Positions 9,216 through 18,660 of a stretch of 64,000 bases of DNA are shown here, in pieces. The stretch's first letter is position 1. The number at the start of each line of letters is the position of its first letter. Below the pieces are notes generated by a model, which worked only from the letters and a program-made list of their open reading frames with translations, had not been told where the DNA came from and searched no databases. This DNA comes from Lysinibacillus pinottii (GTDB taxonomy: Bacteria > Bacillota > Bacilli > Bacillales_A > Planococcaceae): the NCBI RefSeq assembly GCF_024753545.1, contig NZ_JANTOO010000013.1, forward strand, positions 135,277 to 199,276, given 5' to 3'. Both the position numbers and the translations under genes were made by a program.

Positions 9216-10046
9216 ATGCTAGGTAATTGGTCAGCTACAGGGATGTCGATCCTGAATAATATGAATCGACATTATGGTGCTATGAGTAAAGCAATGTTAC
9301 GAATTTCTACAGGTTACCGAATCAATAGTGCAGCAGATGATCCAGCTGGTCTGGCCATTTCTGAAAAAATGCGTGCTCAAATTCGTGGATTGAATATGGC
9401 GGCAAAGAATATACAGGATGGTATCTCATTAGTGCAAACAGCAGAGGGCGCATTGAATGAGACACATGCGATGATTCAGCGTATGCGAGAACTAGCAGTG
9501 CAGGCAGCCAATGATACATTAACAGATGAGGATCGGAAACAACTTGATTTAGAGTTCCAAGAGTTAAAGAAGGAAATTCAACGTATTTCAACCGATACCG
9601 AATTTAATACAAAGACATTACTGAATGGCGATTATGAAACAAATGGGATTAAAATTCAGGCAGGTGCCAACGCAGGACAGAGCATTGAACTGTTGATTAA
9701 TGGTGTCGGTTCAGAAGCACTTGGTTTGAAAGATGTCTCGATTGCTACTAGAGATGAGGCAGATAAGGCTATTTCTTCTATGGAGGACGCTTTAAAACGC
9801 GTATCCAGTGAACGTTCCCGCCTTGGCGCCTATCAAAACCGTTTGGAACATGCCTATAATGCCAATGTGAACACCGCAGAAAATTTACAGGCAGCAGAGT
9901 CACGAATTCGAGATGCTGATATTGCCAAAGAGATGATGAATATGGTGAAGGCTCAGATTTTAATGCAGGCCAGTCAATATGTGCTGGCGATGCATATGCA
10001 GCAGGCACAATCCATTTTAAAATTATTAGAAATCGGAAAAAAATGA
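9216..10046 (+). CDS. Flagellin-like protein
   Basis: A 276-residue flagellin made almost only of the conserved D0/D1 coiled-coil regions: LRISTGYRINSAADDPAGLAISEKMRAQI-type N-terminal block, MRELAVQAANDT, and the C-terminal block with ESRIRDADIAKEMM and QAQSILKLL. The central variable part is short. The extreme N-terminus (MLGNWSATGMSILNNMNRHY) departs from the usual M-R-I-N-H-N-I-A-A-L-N start, so this may be a secondary flagellin rather than the main Hag. It has its own SigD-like promoter and terminator and no flagellar neighbours. It would be exported through the flagellar channel. Confidence 0.9.
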   Translation: MLGNWSATGMSILNNMNRHYGAMSKAMLRISTGYRINSAADDPAGLAISEKMRAQIRGLNMAAKNIQDGISLVQTAEGALNETHAMIQRMRELAVQAANDTLTDEDRKQLDLEFQELKKEIQRISTDTEFNTKTLLNGDYETNGIKIQAGANAGQSIELLINGVGSEALGLKDVSIATRDEADKAISSMEDALKRVSSERSRLGAYQNRLEHAYNANVNTAENLQAAESRIRDADIAKEMMNMVKAQILMQASQYVLAMHMQQAQSILKLLEIGKK

Positions 10047-10080
10047 TGAATTTCAATTACTATTGAAATTCATCATTTTT
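10041..10080. terminator. Bidirectional terminator between flagellin and csaB
   Basis: AAATGATGAATTTCAA pairs with TTGAAATTCATCATTT around a six-base loop; A and T runs flank both sides, so it can stop the plus-strand flagellin gene and the minus-strand polysaccharide operon. The flagellin stop codon is inside the left arm. Confidence 0.85.
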
Positions 10081-10085
10081 AATGT

Positions 10086-11165
10086 TTATTTAGAGAAAGT
10101 CTCAATCGCTAATTTAGCCGTTGCCGTAGCTTCATGCTGTAAGGGTAGCACAGCATGACGCATATTTTCTCGAACCGTCGTATACGATTCTAACATGGCA
10201 ATCGCACGTTCGAACAATGTGACACCGTTCCAATCATCCTTCTCGACATGCCCAATAACCGGCTGATCAACAATATCAGCAAATGCATCAATTTTTGGAT
10301 CATACGAAATGGCGATAAAAGGTGTAGCATAGATGGCTGAGAAGATGAGGGAATGGAGTCGCATCCCAATCAATAATTGAGATTGTCCAATTACCGCAAT
10401 TTTTTCCTCAATGGATAAATCAGAAGGAGCAATTAAGCTTTTTTCCTGCATGAGTGCTGCCACTTCCTGAGAAGTTTTTAAATCGTGTTCACCATGCATT
10501 GGTAAGAAAACGATTTGCTCACCCTGACGTACTAATTGGTCTAAGCTATGAGCAATTTTTTCTTTATATGCTATTGTAGATGGCCAGTCACGAACACTAA
10601 CAGAAATATAGCTTTCTGCCGTTAGGGATTCTTGATCTAACCATTCACAATGAAAGTCGCCACCATTGAGTCCCATAACAGGATCGGGCACAATTTTAGT
10701 CTCTTTACGTACACCAATCTCTGTTAAAAGAGTTTGGGAGGCTTTATCTCTAACCGTAATTTGCTCAACCTTGTTAAAGGTTTTACGCACGATTAATTTA
10801 CTAAGCGAGTGGTTGATTGGGCCCATACCTTGGGCGTAAACAAATACTGGCTTCTTCAGCCATTTTGCAATTTGAATCACGCCCGCATAGTATGGAATAG
10901 TTTTCATGCCTGTTTGATCCTGCATTAAACTACCACCGCCACTAATGAGTCCATCAGCTGTTTTAAGCAATTGATGGATTTCTTTCATTTTCCAACGATT
11001 GACGGCTTTTACACCATAGGTTTGCTCAGTAGCGGTTGGGTTATTAGATAATACAGTGATCTCTATATCATTTTCCCATTTTTTCAAAGCTTGAATGATG
11101 GAAAGCAGAATAGCATCATCTCCGACATTATCGAATCCATAATAGCCCGATAAAACAATGTGCAT
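10086..11165 (-). CDS. csaB: Polysaccharide pyruvyl transferase CsaB
   Basis: A 359-residue protein with the CsaB hallmarks: N-terminal GYYGFDNVGDDAIL, the G-G-G-S-L-x-Q-D block, and GMRLHSLIF with the conserved His near the C-terminal third. CsaB adds pyruvate ketals to the ManNAc of secondary cell-wall polysaccharide, creating the ligand for SLH domains. It is last in a four-gene operon. A GTG start at 11174 is possible, but the ATG at 11165 has a GAGGTGG site and overlaps the upstream stop as TAATG. The S-layer and SLH genes nearby strongly support the role. Confidence 0.92.
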   Translation of the reverse strand: MHIVLSGYYGFDNVGDDAILLSIIQALKKWENDIEITVLSNNPTATEQTYGVKAVNRWKMKEIHQLLKTADGLISGGGSLMQDQTGMKTIPYYAGVIQIAKWLKKPVFVYAQGMGPINHSLSKLIVRKTFNKVEQITVRDKASQTLLTEIGVRKETKIVPDPVMGLNGGDFHCEWLDQESLTAESYISVSVRDWPSTIAYKEKIAHSLDQLVRQGEQIVFLPMHGEHDLKTSQEVAALMQEKSLIAPSDLSIEEKIAVIGQSQLLIGMRLHSLIFSAIYATPFIAISYDPKIDAFADIVDQPVIGHVEKDDWNGVTLFERAIAMLESYTTVRENMRHAVLPLQHEATATAKLAIETFSK

Positions 11166-13078
11166 TATGACCACCTCGCGATTGCCTTAGAAACCCAACG
11201 ATAACCGAATTTAAAAATAAGGATAAATACTAGTCCTATAACAAAACCAAGAGATACGCTGTATAGAGTACGTAATACTGAAACAGCTACTGGGATGTGT
11301 AAATGTGTAAATGTATTAACGATCGATAAGAATCCGATAACACCTGGTACAAGTAAGATACTACCCCATTTGCGGTTGATGCCCATTACATATAAAGCTA
11401 AAACAAAGAATGGGAAACCAATTAAGAATTCCTTCGTTCTTGGTCGTACATATAAGGTATTTTCTAGCCATTGTCTAAACGTTAATTCTAAATCACTAAC
11501 TGAGCCAGAGTTACCAGTTCTGCTAATGTAAAATAAACCGATACCCGCCACGACAATTAGTAGGAGTACATGCCAATATTTTAATTCTTTGTTTAACAAT
11601 GTTACGGTATTAGATAAAGATTTATTAATATTTTGATCAGCTAGTCGGTTAATCTCAATTAATGTAAATAGTAGAACGCCCATAATTGGAATCAGATAAA
11701 CTAACTTCACGCCTTTGAACGTAGCAAAACCTGTCATAAAGGCGTTGCCATTTAATAAGCCAATGACAATAACAATCCCGATAAGGCTAATCGCTACTGC
11801 CTTCAAGTATTGCACAAGTATTTTAGACATTTTCGTAGACCCTTGTGCTGATTTAATTACGGCATAGGTAGGTGCAAGGACTGCAATAATTAGTGCAAAT
11901 GCCTGTAAAAATAGAGTACTTTTCAGGATAAAGTACGCAATGGCTAGTACTGTCATAAATCCAGCTGCCGCAATTCGTAGAGGCATCCATTTGATTAAGT
12001 CTGAAACGATAAAGGTAAATAAAATACCTGCTACTAATACAGCTGCTGTGACCCAAGCTGGTACAGCTACCTGATCAAACAGCTTTGGCTCGCCAGGTTG
12101 GAAATGATCTGGCATTGCGTCATGTACTCCATTTAAGTAGTCAATAGTTTGCTCCACATTTTCCTTGGCATTACCAGTTGTTTTAATATGGTAGAAGATA
12201 GAACGGATATTACGCTCTTTTACAGCTCTTGTTGTACGGTCAATACTTTCATTTAACTTTAATTTCGTTTGTCTGTTGATGTTAATACTATGCAAACGAA
12301 TCATATTGTAATCGGTCATTTGGGCGATTTTATTTTCGCCCTTCAATGGATTACTTTCGATTGTATAGAAGTAATAGCCCGCATCACTTAGTTTTTCAAC
12401 TAATTGATTGCCTTTTTCTTGTCCAAAGCCAATTGCTTCGTCACCTTGACCAAGCAAGCGACCAGAAGAACCATCTTTTAATGCGAGTAACTGATTCACC
12501 AATTTAGCGTTAGCCACTTCATTATCTGCATTTTCAACTTTAAAGACATAGCCTAGGCCATGCTTACTAATCATATCGATAGCAGGCTGATCGTAGCCAA
12601 TTGGTGTTTTTAAATCAAAGTTATGGTTAGAAGTAGGGAGAAAATAAAAAGCCTCTTCTCCTATTTGAACTTCCTCCGGCTCAACACTATCCATGATAAG
12701 CTTTCGGTAGCTTTCATTTTCAGGTACTCGAATATAAGAGCCACTCTTTGTAACATCAACAGCATCTTTATAAGGTGTAAATAATAATTGTGCTGCTAAG
12801 TCGTTTTCTTTATAGACAGTAATCAAATTTTGTTTTTCCATTTCCTTTAATGTTAAAGGCTCAAGACTAACAGTTGTCAGTCCAGCTTCTTTTAAGGAGG
12901 AAAGGATTTCATCAATTGTTAAATCACTGTTTTTATTTGCAGTTTGTATTTCATCATAGGGAATCACGATTTCATAAGAATCATTCGATTGCTCCGCATT
13001 CCACCTCATCATGATACCTGTGGAGGAAACGACGAGTAAAAGAACAATAATCCCCCAAAGCCATTTCTGTTTCGACAT
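11165..13078 (-). CDS. DUF5693-like membrane protein in the csaB operon
   Basis: A 637-residue protein with one N-terminal membrane anchor (about residues 6-24), an extracytoplasmic domain of about 310 residues, and a C-terminal half with roughly nine membrane segments. I recognise it as the DUF5693 type that accompanies csaB in Bacillales. The extracellular part includes a motif on duplicated alpha/beta units (TIDEILSSLKEAGLTTVSLE) that suggests a TIM-barrel-like fold, but that is inference. Its stop shares one base with the csaB start. It probably helps export or modify the SLH-binding polysaccharide; no reaction can be assigned. Confidence 0.75.
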   Translation of the reverse strand: MSKQKWLWGIIVLLLVVSSTGIMMRWNAEQSNDSYEIVIPYDEIQTANKNSDLTIDEILSSLKEAGLTTVSLEPLTLKEMEKQNLITVYKENDLAAQLLFTPYKDAVDVTKSGSYIRVPENESYRKLIMDSVEPEEVQIGEEAFYFLPTSNHNFDLKTPIGYDQPAIDMISKHGLGYVFKVENADNEVANAKLVNQLLALKDGSSGRLLGQGDEAIGFGQEKGNQLVEKLSDAGYYFYTIESNPLKGENKIAQMTDYNMIRLHSININRQTKLKLNESIDRTTRAVKERNIRSIFYHIKTTGNAKENVEQTIDYLNGVHDAMPDHFQPGEPKLFDQVAVPAWVTAAVLVAGILFTFIVSDLIKWMPLRIAAAGFMTVLAIAYFILKSTLFLQAFALIIAVLAPTYAVIKSAQGSTKMSKILVQYLKAVAISLIGIVIVIGLLNGNAFMTGFATFKGVKLVYLIPIMGVLLFTLIEINRLADQNINKSLSNTVTLLNKELKYWHVLLLIVVAGIGLFYISRTGNSGSVSDLELTFRQWLENTLYVRPRTKEFLIGFPFFVLALYVMGINRKWGSILLVPGVIGFLSIVNTFTHLHIPVAVSVLRTLYSVSLGFVIGLVFILIFKFGYRWVSKAIARWS

Positions 13079-13098
13079 AAGTGTCCTACCTCTCTTAT

Positions 13099-14655
13099 TT
13101 ATGAAAATCTTTTTCCGATAACAGGAATTTTCTTTAAATCTTGTTTATCAATAGCTTTCATTAGCCATAGTAAAAGGAAGTAAATAGCTCCTCCAATGAT
13201 GATGGCAATAGTCAGATAGCCCATTGCCCACATACGAGACCAATGTGTAAAATCAAGCCAAAGCGTTGGTAAACCAACGGCTGCTCCCATTACGATGGAA
13301 GACACAATCATTTTCACCGTATCTTTTCCAAGAACAGTAAAGCGAATCATACGATATATAAAGACAGTATTCACAATAAATAACACAAAGTACACCAATA
13401 ATGTTGCATAGGCAGCACCATCTAGACCGAATGCTTGAATGAAGAAGATGTTCGCAAACACCTTCAAAACAACACCACTTAAAATAATAAGAGCGCCTGT
13501 TTTAGCAGCATTCATTCCCTGTAAAACGCCTGTCCCAAGGAGTGTTAGTGATGTAAAGACCGAGCTAAGGTTAATCATGGCTAACATTAAGCTTCCCTCT
13601 AAGTCTGTAAAAAGAGCTAGATTTAAAGGCAAGGTTAAGGCTAGCAGTCCAATCGCAGCTGGCCACGATATAAGATGAGTCATACGATGTGTTTGTTCAA
13701 TAATACTGCGTGTTTCATCCATTTTACGTTCAGCAAGCTTAGTAGTAATTAGTGGCACTAGCGGTAAAATAATTGATGACGCAAATACCGTCGTAATTTG
13801 AACTAATGTTAGCCCTCGACCATATATCCCATAAAGGAAGCTAATTTCACTTGCGTCTGCCCCTGCACTTCTTAACCCATATGTAACGGTAAAGGAATCC
13901 ACAAAGTTAAAAAGTGCCATTGTAACAGAACCAATTGCAATCGGAATGGATATTTTTAATATAGTTTTACTATATGTGGAGAAATCCTTACTAGAATATT
14001 TCTCCTTGCTCGTTACTTTTACCGACGAACGGAAATATTTATAGAGTAAATAAACAAGTGAACCGAGTGCTCCAAGGACAGAACCAGCCATAATTCCACC
14101 AGCTACGATATCATTTGAATAATCCATCGCAACTAGGAAGTACGCAACAATTAGAATTAATGCAACTCGAACTAATTGTTCAATTACTTGAGAGATGGCA
14201 GTCGGTCGCATATCTCCAAAGCCTTGAAAAAAGCCACGATAGACGGCCATATAAGGAGCCACAAGTAATGTCAGTGCCACAATAATTAAGGCAATTTCTG
14301 TTGATGGTCCACCAAGTGCATTCGCTATCTGCCCTGAAAAACCGTAAATGATTGTAAAACTAATGACGCCAAACGATAGGGCAAGGATTCTTGCGGTTAC
14401 ATAAATTTTCTTTATTTTGGCAGTATCCTTACTTGAGTTAGCCTCCGCAATCAGTTTAGAAATAGCAATAGGGATACCTGCAACAGATAAATACAAAGCC
14501 ACCATATAGACAGGATAGACAAGACTGAAAATACCAAGTACTTCGTCACCAGCAATATTTTGAAGTGGAATACGAAAAATACTGCCAATCACCTTAGAAA
14601 GTAATGTCGCAATGGTTAAAACGAGTGTACTTTTGACAAATGTTGATTGACTCAT
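13099..14655 (-). CDS. Polysaccharide flippase, MurJ/SpoVB-like (MOP superfamily)
   Basis: A 518-residue polytopic membrane protein with about 14 predicted segments. The start (TLLSKVIGSIFRIPLQNIAG) and the GFFQGFGDMRPTAISQVIEQ segment are typical of the SpoVB/YtgP branch of MOP flippases, which move lipid-linked sugars across the membrane. Here it lies between a TagA-type transferase and csaB, so its cargo is probably the lipid-linked secondary cell-wall polysaccharide; B. anthracis csaA-csaB is a comparable pairing. Its start overlaps the upstream stop (ATGA). Confidence 0.85.
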   Translation of the reverse strand: MSQSTFVKSTLVLTIATLLSKVIGSIFRIPLQNIAGDEVLGIFSLVYPVYMVALYLSVAGIPIAISKLIAEANSSKDTAKIKKIYVTARILALSFGVISFTIIYGFSGQIANALGGPSTEIALIIVALTLLVAPYMAVYRGFFQGFGDMRPTAISQVIEQLVRVALILIVAYFLVAMDYSNDIVAGGIMAGSVLGALGSLVYLLYKYFRSSVKVTSKEKYSSKDFSTYSKTILKISIPIAIGSVTMALFNFVDSFTVTYGLRSAGADASEISFLYGIYGRGLTLVQITTVFASSIILPLVPLITTKLAERKMDETRSIIEQTHRMTHLISWPAAIGLLALTLPLNLALFTDLEGSLMLAMINLSSVFTSLTLLGTGVLQGMNAAKTGALIILSGVVLKVFANIFFIQAFGLDGAAYATLLVYFVLFIVNTVFIYRMIRFTVLGKDTVKMIVSSIVMGAAVGLPTLWLDFTHWSRMWAMGYLTIAIIIGGAIYFLLLWLMKAIDKQDLKKIPVIGKRFS

Positions 14656-15392
14656 TTTGTTGTGCCCTGCCCTCTAAGCTTTAATGAGAAAACCTTTAAA
14701 GCAAAACGTGGAAGAACAAGCATTCTTATAAAACGACTTGGCTGGCGTAGTAGTCGATAAAGCCACTCAAGATTTAACTTTTGCCAAATGACTGGTGCAC
14801 GCTTCACAGTGCCCGCGATGACATCGAAGGAGCCACCCACACCAATAAATACGCCCTTTGAAAACTTGTCTAGGTTTTCAGTAATCCATTTTTCCTGTCT
14901 CGGTACTCCTAAAGCGACAAACACCAGATCAGGTTGTAATGCTGCGATATCGTCCGCAATATGATTATTATTCCAATCAAAGAATCCATCCTGATAGCCT
15001 ACCACTTCAACATTTGGATAATTCTTATGAATATTGGCAATGGTCTTTTCAATTGTTTCTTTTTGTGCACCCAATAAATAAACTTTAAAGCGCTTTTGCT
15101 GACCTACCTCTAACAATTTCACCATGGTATCATAGCCTGTTACACGCTCGGGAAGTGAATCTCCAAGGATTTGAGCAGCCTTTACCACACCGATACCATC
15201 CGCACAAATGTAGGTTGCCTGATTTAAATAGCCCTTCACAGTAGGATTTTCATTTGCCTGCATGACAACTTCAGGATTGGCTGTCACAACGAAAGTCTTT
15301 TCTTGCTGTTCAATACGATTAACAAGTAGATCTACAAACCCTTGCTGACTAATATGTAAAAAGGGTACGCCCATAATCGTTACATGCCTCAT
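14652..15392 (-). CDS. tagA: WecG/TagA/CpsF-family glycosyltransferase (GT26)
   Basis: A 246-residue enzyme of the GT26 family, which transfers ManNAc onto undecaprenyl-linked GlcNAc. Seen motifs are TANPEVVMQA, the catalytic-Asp region I-C-A-D-G-I-G-V-V, GYQDGFFDWNN, VALGVPRQEKWI and the C-terminal EWLYRL. The frame is open for 37 codons further upstream, but those residues do not resemble the family, so I use ATG 15392; its ribosome site (AGAAAGG) is rather distant. As first gene of the csaB operon it likely commits the linkage unit or backbone of the SLH-binding polymer. Confidence 0.87.
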   Translation of the reverse strand: MRHVTIMGVPFLHISQQGFVDLLVNRIEQQEKTFVVTANPEVVMQANENPTVKGYLNQATYICADGIGVVKAAQILGDSLPERVTGYDTMVKLLEVGQQKRFKVYLLGAQKETIEKTIANIHKNYPNVEVVGYQDGFFDWNNNHIADDIAALQPDLVFVALGVPRQEKWITENLDKFSKGVFIGVGGSFDVIAGTVKRAPVIWQKLNLEWLYRLLRQPSRFIRMLVLPRFALKVFSLKLRGQGTTK

Positions 15393-15660
15393 ATAGTGTT
15401 CAAACCTTTCTGTAATTCCTTTTTCACTGCAATCTATCATACCATAAAAGCAATATTGACAGGAAATTTTCGATAATAGTTCAGCTATGGCTATAGGCTG
15501 CATAAAAGGGGATTCAGCGTTATAAAAAGGAGGATTCTATTGCACATACAAGAAACAAACTAAAAAATGCACTGATTTTTTTAGGAGGAAATAGTGGTGC
15601 TCATAACAGAGGGGGGGTGAGTTTCTTCTATTATATAGTGTTTTATATTCATGCAATGAA

Positions 15661-16164
15661 GACAAAAAAAGAGTGCGAAACAATGTCGCACTCTCAGACT
15701 GTAGACAAACTCAAAAAATTTGAGAGTTTGCCTACAGTCCTTTTTATTTTACAATGAAATAAAGTAAAGCCGTTGATTTCCACTACGGGCGGACGCTTTC
15801 CGCGGGCGGGGTCGAGCTGCTTCCCTCGCTTCGCTCAGTCCAGGATCTCGACTTTCCCGCTTTTCCCGCAGGAGTCGCCGCTCTTCGTTCCAATCAATTT
15901 CTACATAAAGTACTCCATCTACATAGGGTGTTGAAAAGTAAATTCTCCATGCAGACCATTTATTTATAGATTCCACGCATGTGAAAGCGAGTGCGAATAA
16001 AGGAAAGTATGATAAAAAGGTTGTGCGAAAAGAAACACGGGCTTATGAAGAGAAGCTTCAATTAGAGTTAAATATGGAAATGACAAAAGCCATCGAGAAT
16101 GAACTTCTCGACGGCTTTTGTCTACAGTCTGAGAGTGCGAGACAATGTCGCACTCTTTTTTTAG
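15661..16164. repeat. Mosaic intergenic element with hairpin ends and inverted repeats
   Basis: Each end carries a 23-bp hairpin unit, GAGTGCGA, seven-base loop, TCGCACTC (15671-15693 and 16132-16154), flanked by A or T runs; next to them ACTGTAGACAAA (left) and TTTGTCTACAGT (right) are inverted. Inside each end is another hairpin: 15697-15739 and 16082-16120. The loops of the two terminal hairpins are in the same orientation although the flanks are inverted. A weak 112-residue plus-strand frame starts GTG at 15981. The right end probably also terminates the glucosaminidase gene. It resembles a MITE or REP-type element; no convincing target duplication is visible. Confidence 0.55.
15772..15897. 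repeat. GC-rich palindromic intergenic repeat common in Bacillaceae
   Basis: A GC-rich block in an AT-rich setting, beginning GTTGATTTCCACTACGGGCG and ending CGTTCCAATCAA, with internal CGCTTTCCGCGGGCGGGG and TTCCCGCAGGAGTCGCCG. I recognise this as the widely dispersed Bacillaceae/Planococcaceae imperfect-palindrome repeat. It has no coding pattern. It lies within the larger hairpin-ended element. Confidence 0.6.
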
Positions 16165-16178
16165 AAAATCGTAGGAAA

Positions 16179-18029
16179 TCATTTTTTTACAATATAATCG
16201 CCATGTACCCAGCCGGTTTTGCCGTTATAGATAACCTGATACCAGGCACCATTTTTTTTGAATTCGCCTTTATCATCTACTGCACCAATAATAAAGCCGT
16301 TTGGTTTAACTGTACCTAATATAGGGGCTGTCGTAGATGGTTCACTTCGGACATTGAGCATGATGTTCATGTTGACAATCTGTAAACCATTTTCAAGTTG
16401 AACATAATCATCAAACACCCAGCCCTCTTGACCATTGACGCTTACTTTAAACCAGCCACCATTTTCTCCAAGTACTTTGAAGGATGTATCTTTAGGTAAA
16501 TTCGTCATAATGGATGCAGCATCTGTAGTATTAGGATATGTTCTCATATTGAGATTAGTAGTAGCCTTTCCGATTGCCCCAGCTATATATGAATCTAAAG
16601 CATATTGCTTCGTAGGACTTGGTAAAGATGGAGCGGAAGGCTGACCCTGATAAGCAGGAACATCAAACACTAAATTAGTTGACGTATGTGCCCCAACTAA
16701 TTCATAAATATCATAAATCTTTTTCGCCTGAATAACTGCCCACATTACATGTGTAGCATATTGATGGACGGTTGGATTATCTGGATTCCAGCGCATTTTA
16801 TATAATGTGTCTTGTCCTTTACTAATATACTGATCCTTGACAAATTGAGCGCCGCCGATAATCGCATCCTGTACGGTAAACCAACCATTTGTATAAGCAC
16901 GCTCAGCACCAAATTTATTGGCATCAGCATCAATAGCTCCAATACCATAAGCATTATAAGTTTTCTTAATAGCGGTTAAACTGTCTCGATTTTCAGGAGT
17001 AACCATCACTGGTTTTCCACCCGTATCTAAGCCAACCTCAATTCCGTTCATAAGCGCAGAGGCCCCATTAGCGGTTTCATGTAAAGCATGTGATAACAGA
17101 TAGATAGCATTTACATTGTTATCGACACCCGCCTGAATAAAGGCATCAGCCATACCTGCTAAGCTTCCTTTATTAGCAAGTACCTTATCATTGAGTTCCT
17201 TGGCATTCAAATTATTAACCACAGTTGATAATTTTAAAAATTGATAAAAAGATGGGCTATCCTGCATAACGCTCTTTGGGTGTACATAGTATGACACTAG
17301 TGCGTCGCTAGCCGTAAAAATACCAGCACCGTCTACCTTTGGATTATTGGCAGTTTGTTTATTCACCACCGAAGAATAGTCAAATGAGTAATTGGTTGTT
17401 ATATATTCCTTTCCACCAGTTTCTGGTGCTTCTAAATGAAGTAAACGATAGAGAACGGTCGCTGCTTCAGCACGAGTTGTTTGGGCAAGTGGTGCAAATT
17501 GATTATTCGGCTTCCCTACAAGTAGACCTGATGTTACGACAGCCTGTACATCAGCATAGGCCCATTTGGCGATACGAGCATTGTCACTAAAGTTAATAGG
17601 GGAGGAAGATGTATTGATATTTTGATAGTGGAGAGCTCTTTTTAACATAGCCGCCATTTCCTGACGATTAATATGTGCGTTCGGGTTGAATTTGCCCTGG
17701 TCGTCACCTTTAATCAATCCATGATAGCTAGCTTGCTCGATCACTCCATAATACCAGTCGCCTTTCTTTACATCTGAGAAGGTTGCTTGACTAGAAGTAG
17801 CTGGCAAGTTAAGTGTTCTGACTAGAAATGCTGCGAATTCAGCGCGAGTAACAGCATCGTTTGGACGATAATTGCCAAATTCATCACCCTTCATTAAATC
17901 GTTTGTAATAAGATAGTTCATTTCATGATAGGCCCAGTGCTTCGAAATATCTTCTGCTGAAGCGCTAGTAGGTGCAAGATATAGCATACCTGCAAGCACT
18001 GCCCCGTAAAGAGGAAATTTTCGTTTCAT
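16179..18029 (-). CDS. SLH-anchored glucosaminidase with two SH3b domains
   Basis: A 616-residue secreted cell-wall hydrolase. Signal peptide of about 25 residues ending A-S-A; three SLH domains (about 26-78, 84-137, 146-200); a glucosaminidase domain (about 285-450) with catalytic Glu in LSHALHETANG and the Y-N-x-Y-G-I-G-A-I-D-A block; and two bacterial SH3 domains (about 488-545 and 552-616). It should cleave GlcNAc-MurNAc bonds of peptidoglycan while held by pyruvylated wall polymer, made by the operon on its left. GAAGGGAGC ribosome site; divergent from the S-layer gene. Confidence 0.92.
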   Translation of the reverse strand: MKRKFPLYGAVLAGMLYLAPTSASAEDISKHWAYHEMNYLITNDLMKGDEFGNYRPNDAVTRAEFAAFLVRTLNLPATSSQATFSDVKKGDWYYGVIEQASYHGLIKGDDQGKFNPNAHINRQEMAAMLKRALHYQNINTSSSPINFSDNARIAKWAYADVQAVVTSGLLVGKPNNQFAPLAQTTRAEAATVLYRLLHLEAPETGGKEYITTNYSFDYSSVVNKQTANNPKVDGAGIFTASDALVSYYVHPKSVMQDSPSFYQFLKLSTVVNNLNAKELNDKVLANKGSLAGMADAFIQAGVDNNVNAIYLLSHALHETANGASALMNGIEVGLDTGGKPVMVTPENRDSLTAIKKTYNAYGIGAIDADANKFGAERAYTNGWFTVQDAIIGGAQFVKDQYISKGQDTLYKMRWNPDNPTVHQYATHVMWAVIQAKKIYDIYELVGAHTSTNLVFDVPAYQGQPSAPSLPSPTKQYALDSYIAGAIGKATTNLNMRTYPNTTDAASIMTNLPKDTSFKVLGENGGWFKVSVNGQEGWVFDDYVQLENGLQIVNMNIMLNVRSEPSTTAPILGTVKPNGFIIGAVDDKGEFKKNGAWYQVIYNGKTGWVHGDYIVKK

Positions 18030-18660
18030 TTTTCAAGCTCCCTTCAATAGCTGATAATTGTTCTATCAAACTATCAAAAGTGTATCACAAAAAAAGGTAA
18101 TCTATTATTACAACATAAGGACAGATAGAATTAGCTATTATTTAATAATGAAGAAACTCTTAAAAGTGATAGGAAAGAGGCGGAATTCGCTAAAAAACTC
18201 TAGCTATGTTTCTGTTTCTTTACAAATATAACTAAAATGTTACGGGAGTCTTTAATTTTTGACAATTTAGTAACCATTCCAGAAAATGCTTGGTTATTAT
18301 GGAGAGTCAGGTATAATAGGAAATGGAACTATATGTTACCAATACAAATGAGGGTAAAATTAGTTGGAAGAAAGTAGCCATCTAGTAAGGTCCATGGTAA
18401 AAAAATCTTCTATATCTAAATTTATGTCCCAATGCTTGAATTTCGGAAAAGATAATGTTATATTATTGTAGAAAGTGAATAAGCTTACTAGAATGGTATT
18501 CTACTACTCATTTTCTAGTAACTTTACTAAGAAAATTTGCTTTAGTTTTGAATTATTCGAGAAAGCTATAATACATAAATTTAGGCAACTAATTATGGTG
18601 GTACTATAGTTTTCGTTGGAATAATATCAATTTTTAGGAATATTAGGGAGGAATAAATTA
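18030..18660 (+). promoter_or_regulatory. Long S-layer leader with several promoter candidates
   Basis: About 630 bases without a gene. Candidate promoters for the S-layer gene are TTGGTT/16/TATAAT (18290-18317), TTGAAT/17/TATATT (18436-18464) and a weaker TTTTGA/15/TATAAT (18546-18572). An A/T-rich tract around 18060-18180 also serves the divergent glucosaminidase gene. The S-layer start has a perfect GGGAGGA site at 18650. Multiple start sites plus a long untranslated leader are common for abundant S-layer messages; which promoter is used cannot be told from sequence. Confidence 0.55.

Noticed and set aside
15749..15976. 75-codon minus-strand frame with many Arg and Pro codons
   Set aside because: It is the GC-rich palindromic repeat read as protein; composition and lack of a ribosome site argue against a gene.
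15981..16319. 112-codon plus-strand frame starting GTG
   Set aside because: The first 40 codons look mildly coding, but the frame runs through the hairpin repeats and antisense into the glucosaminidase gene. Mentioned with the repeat only.
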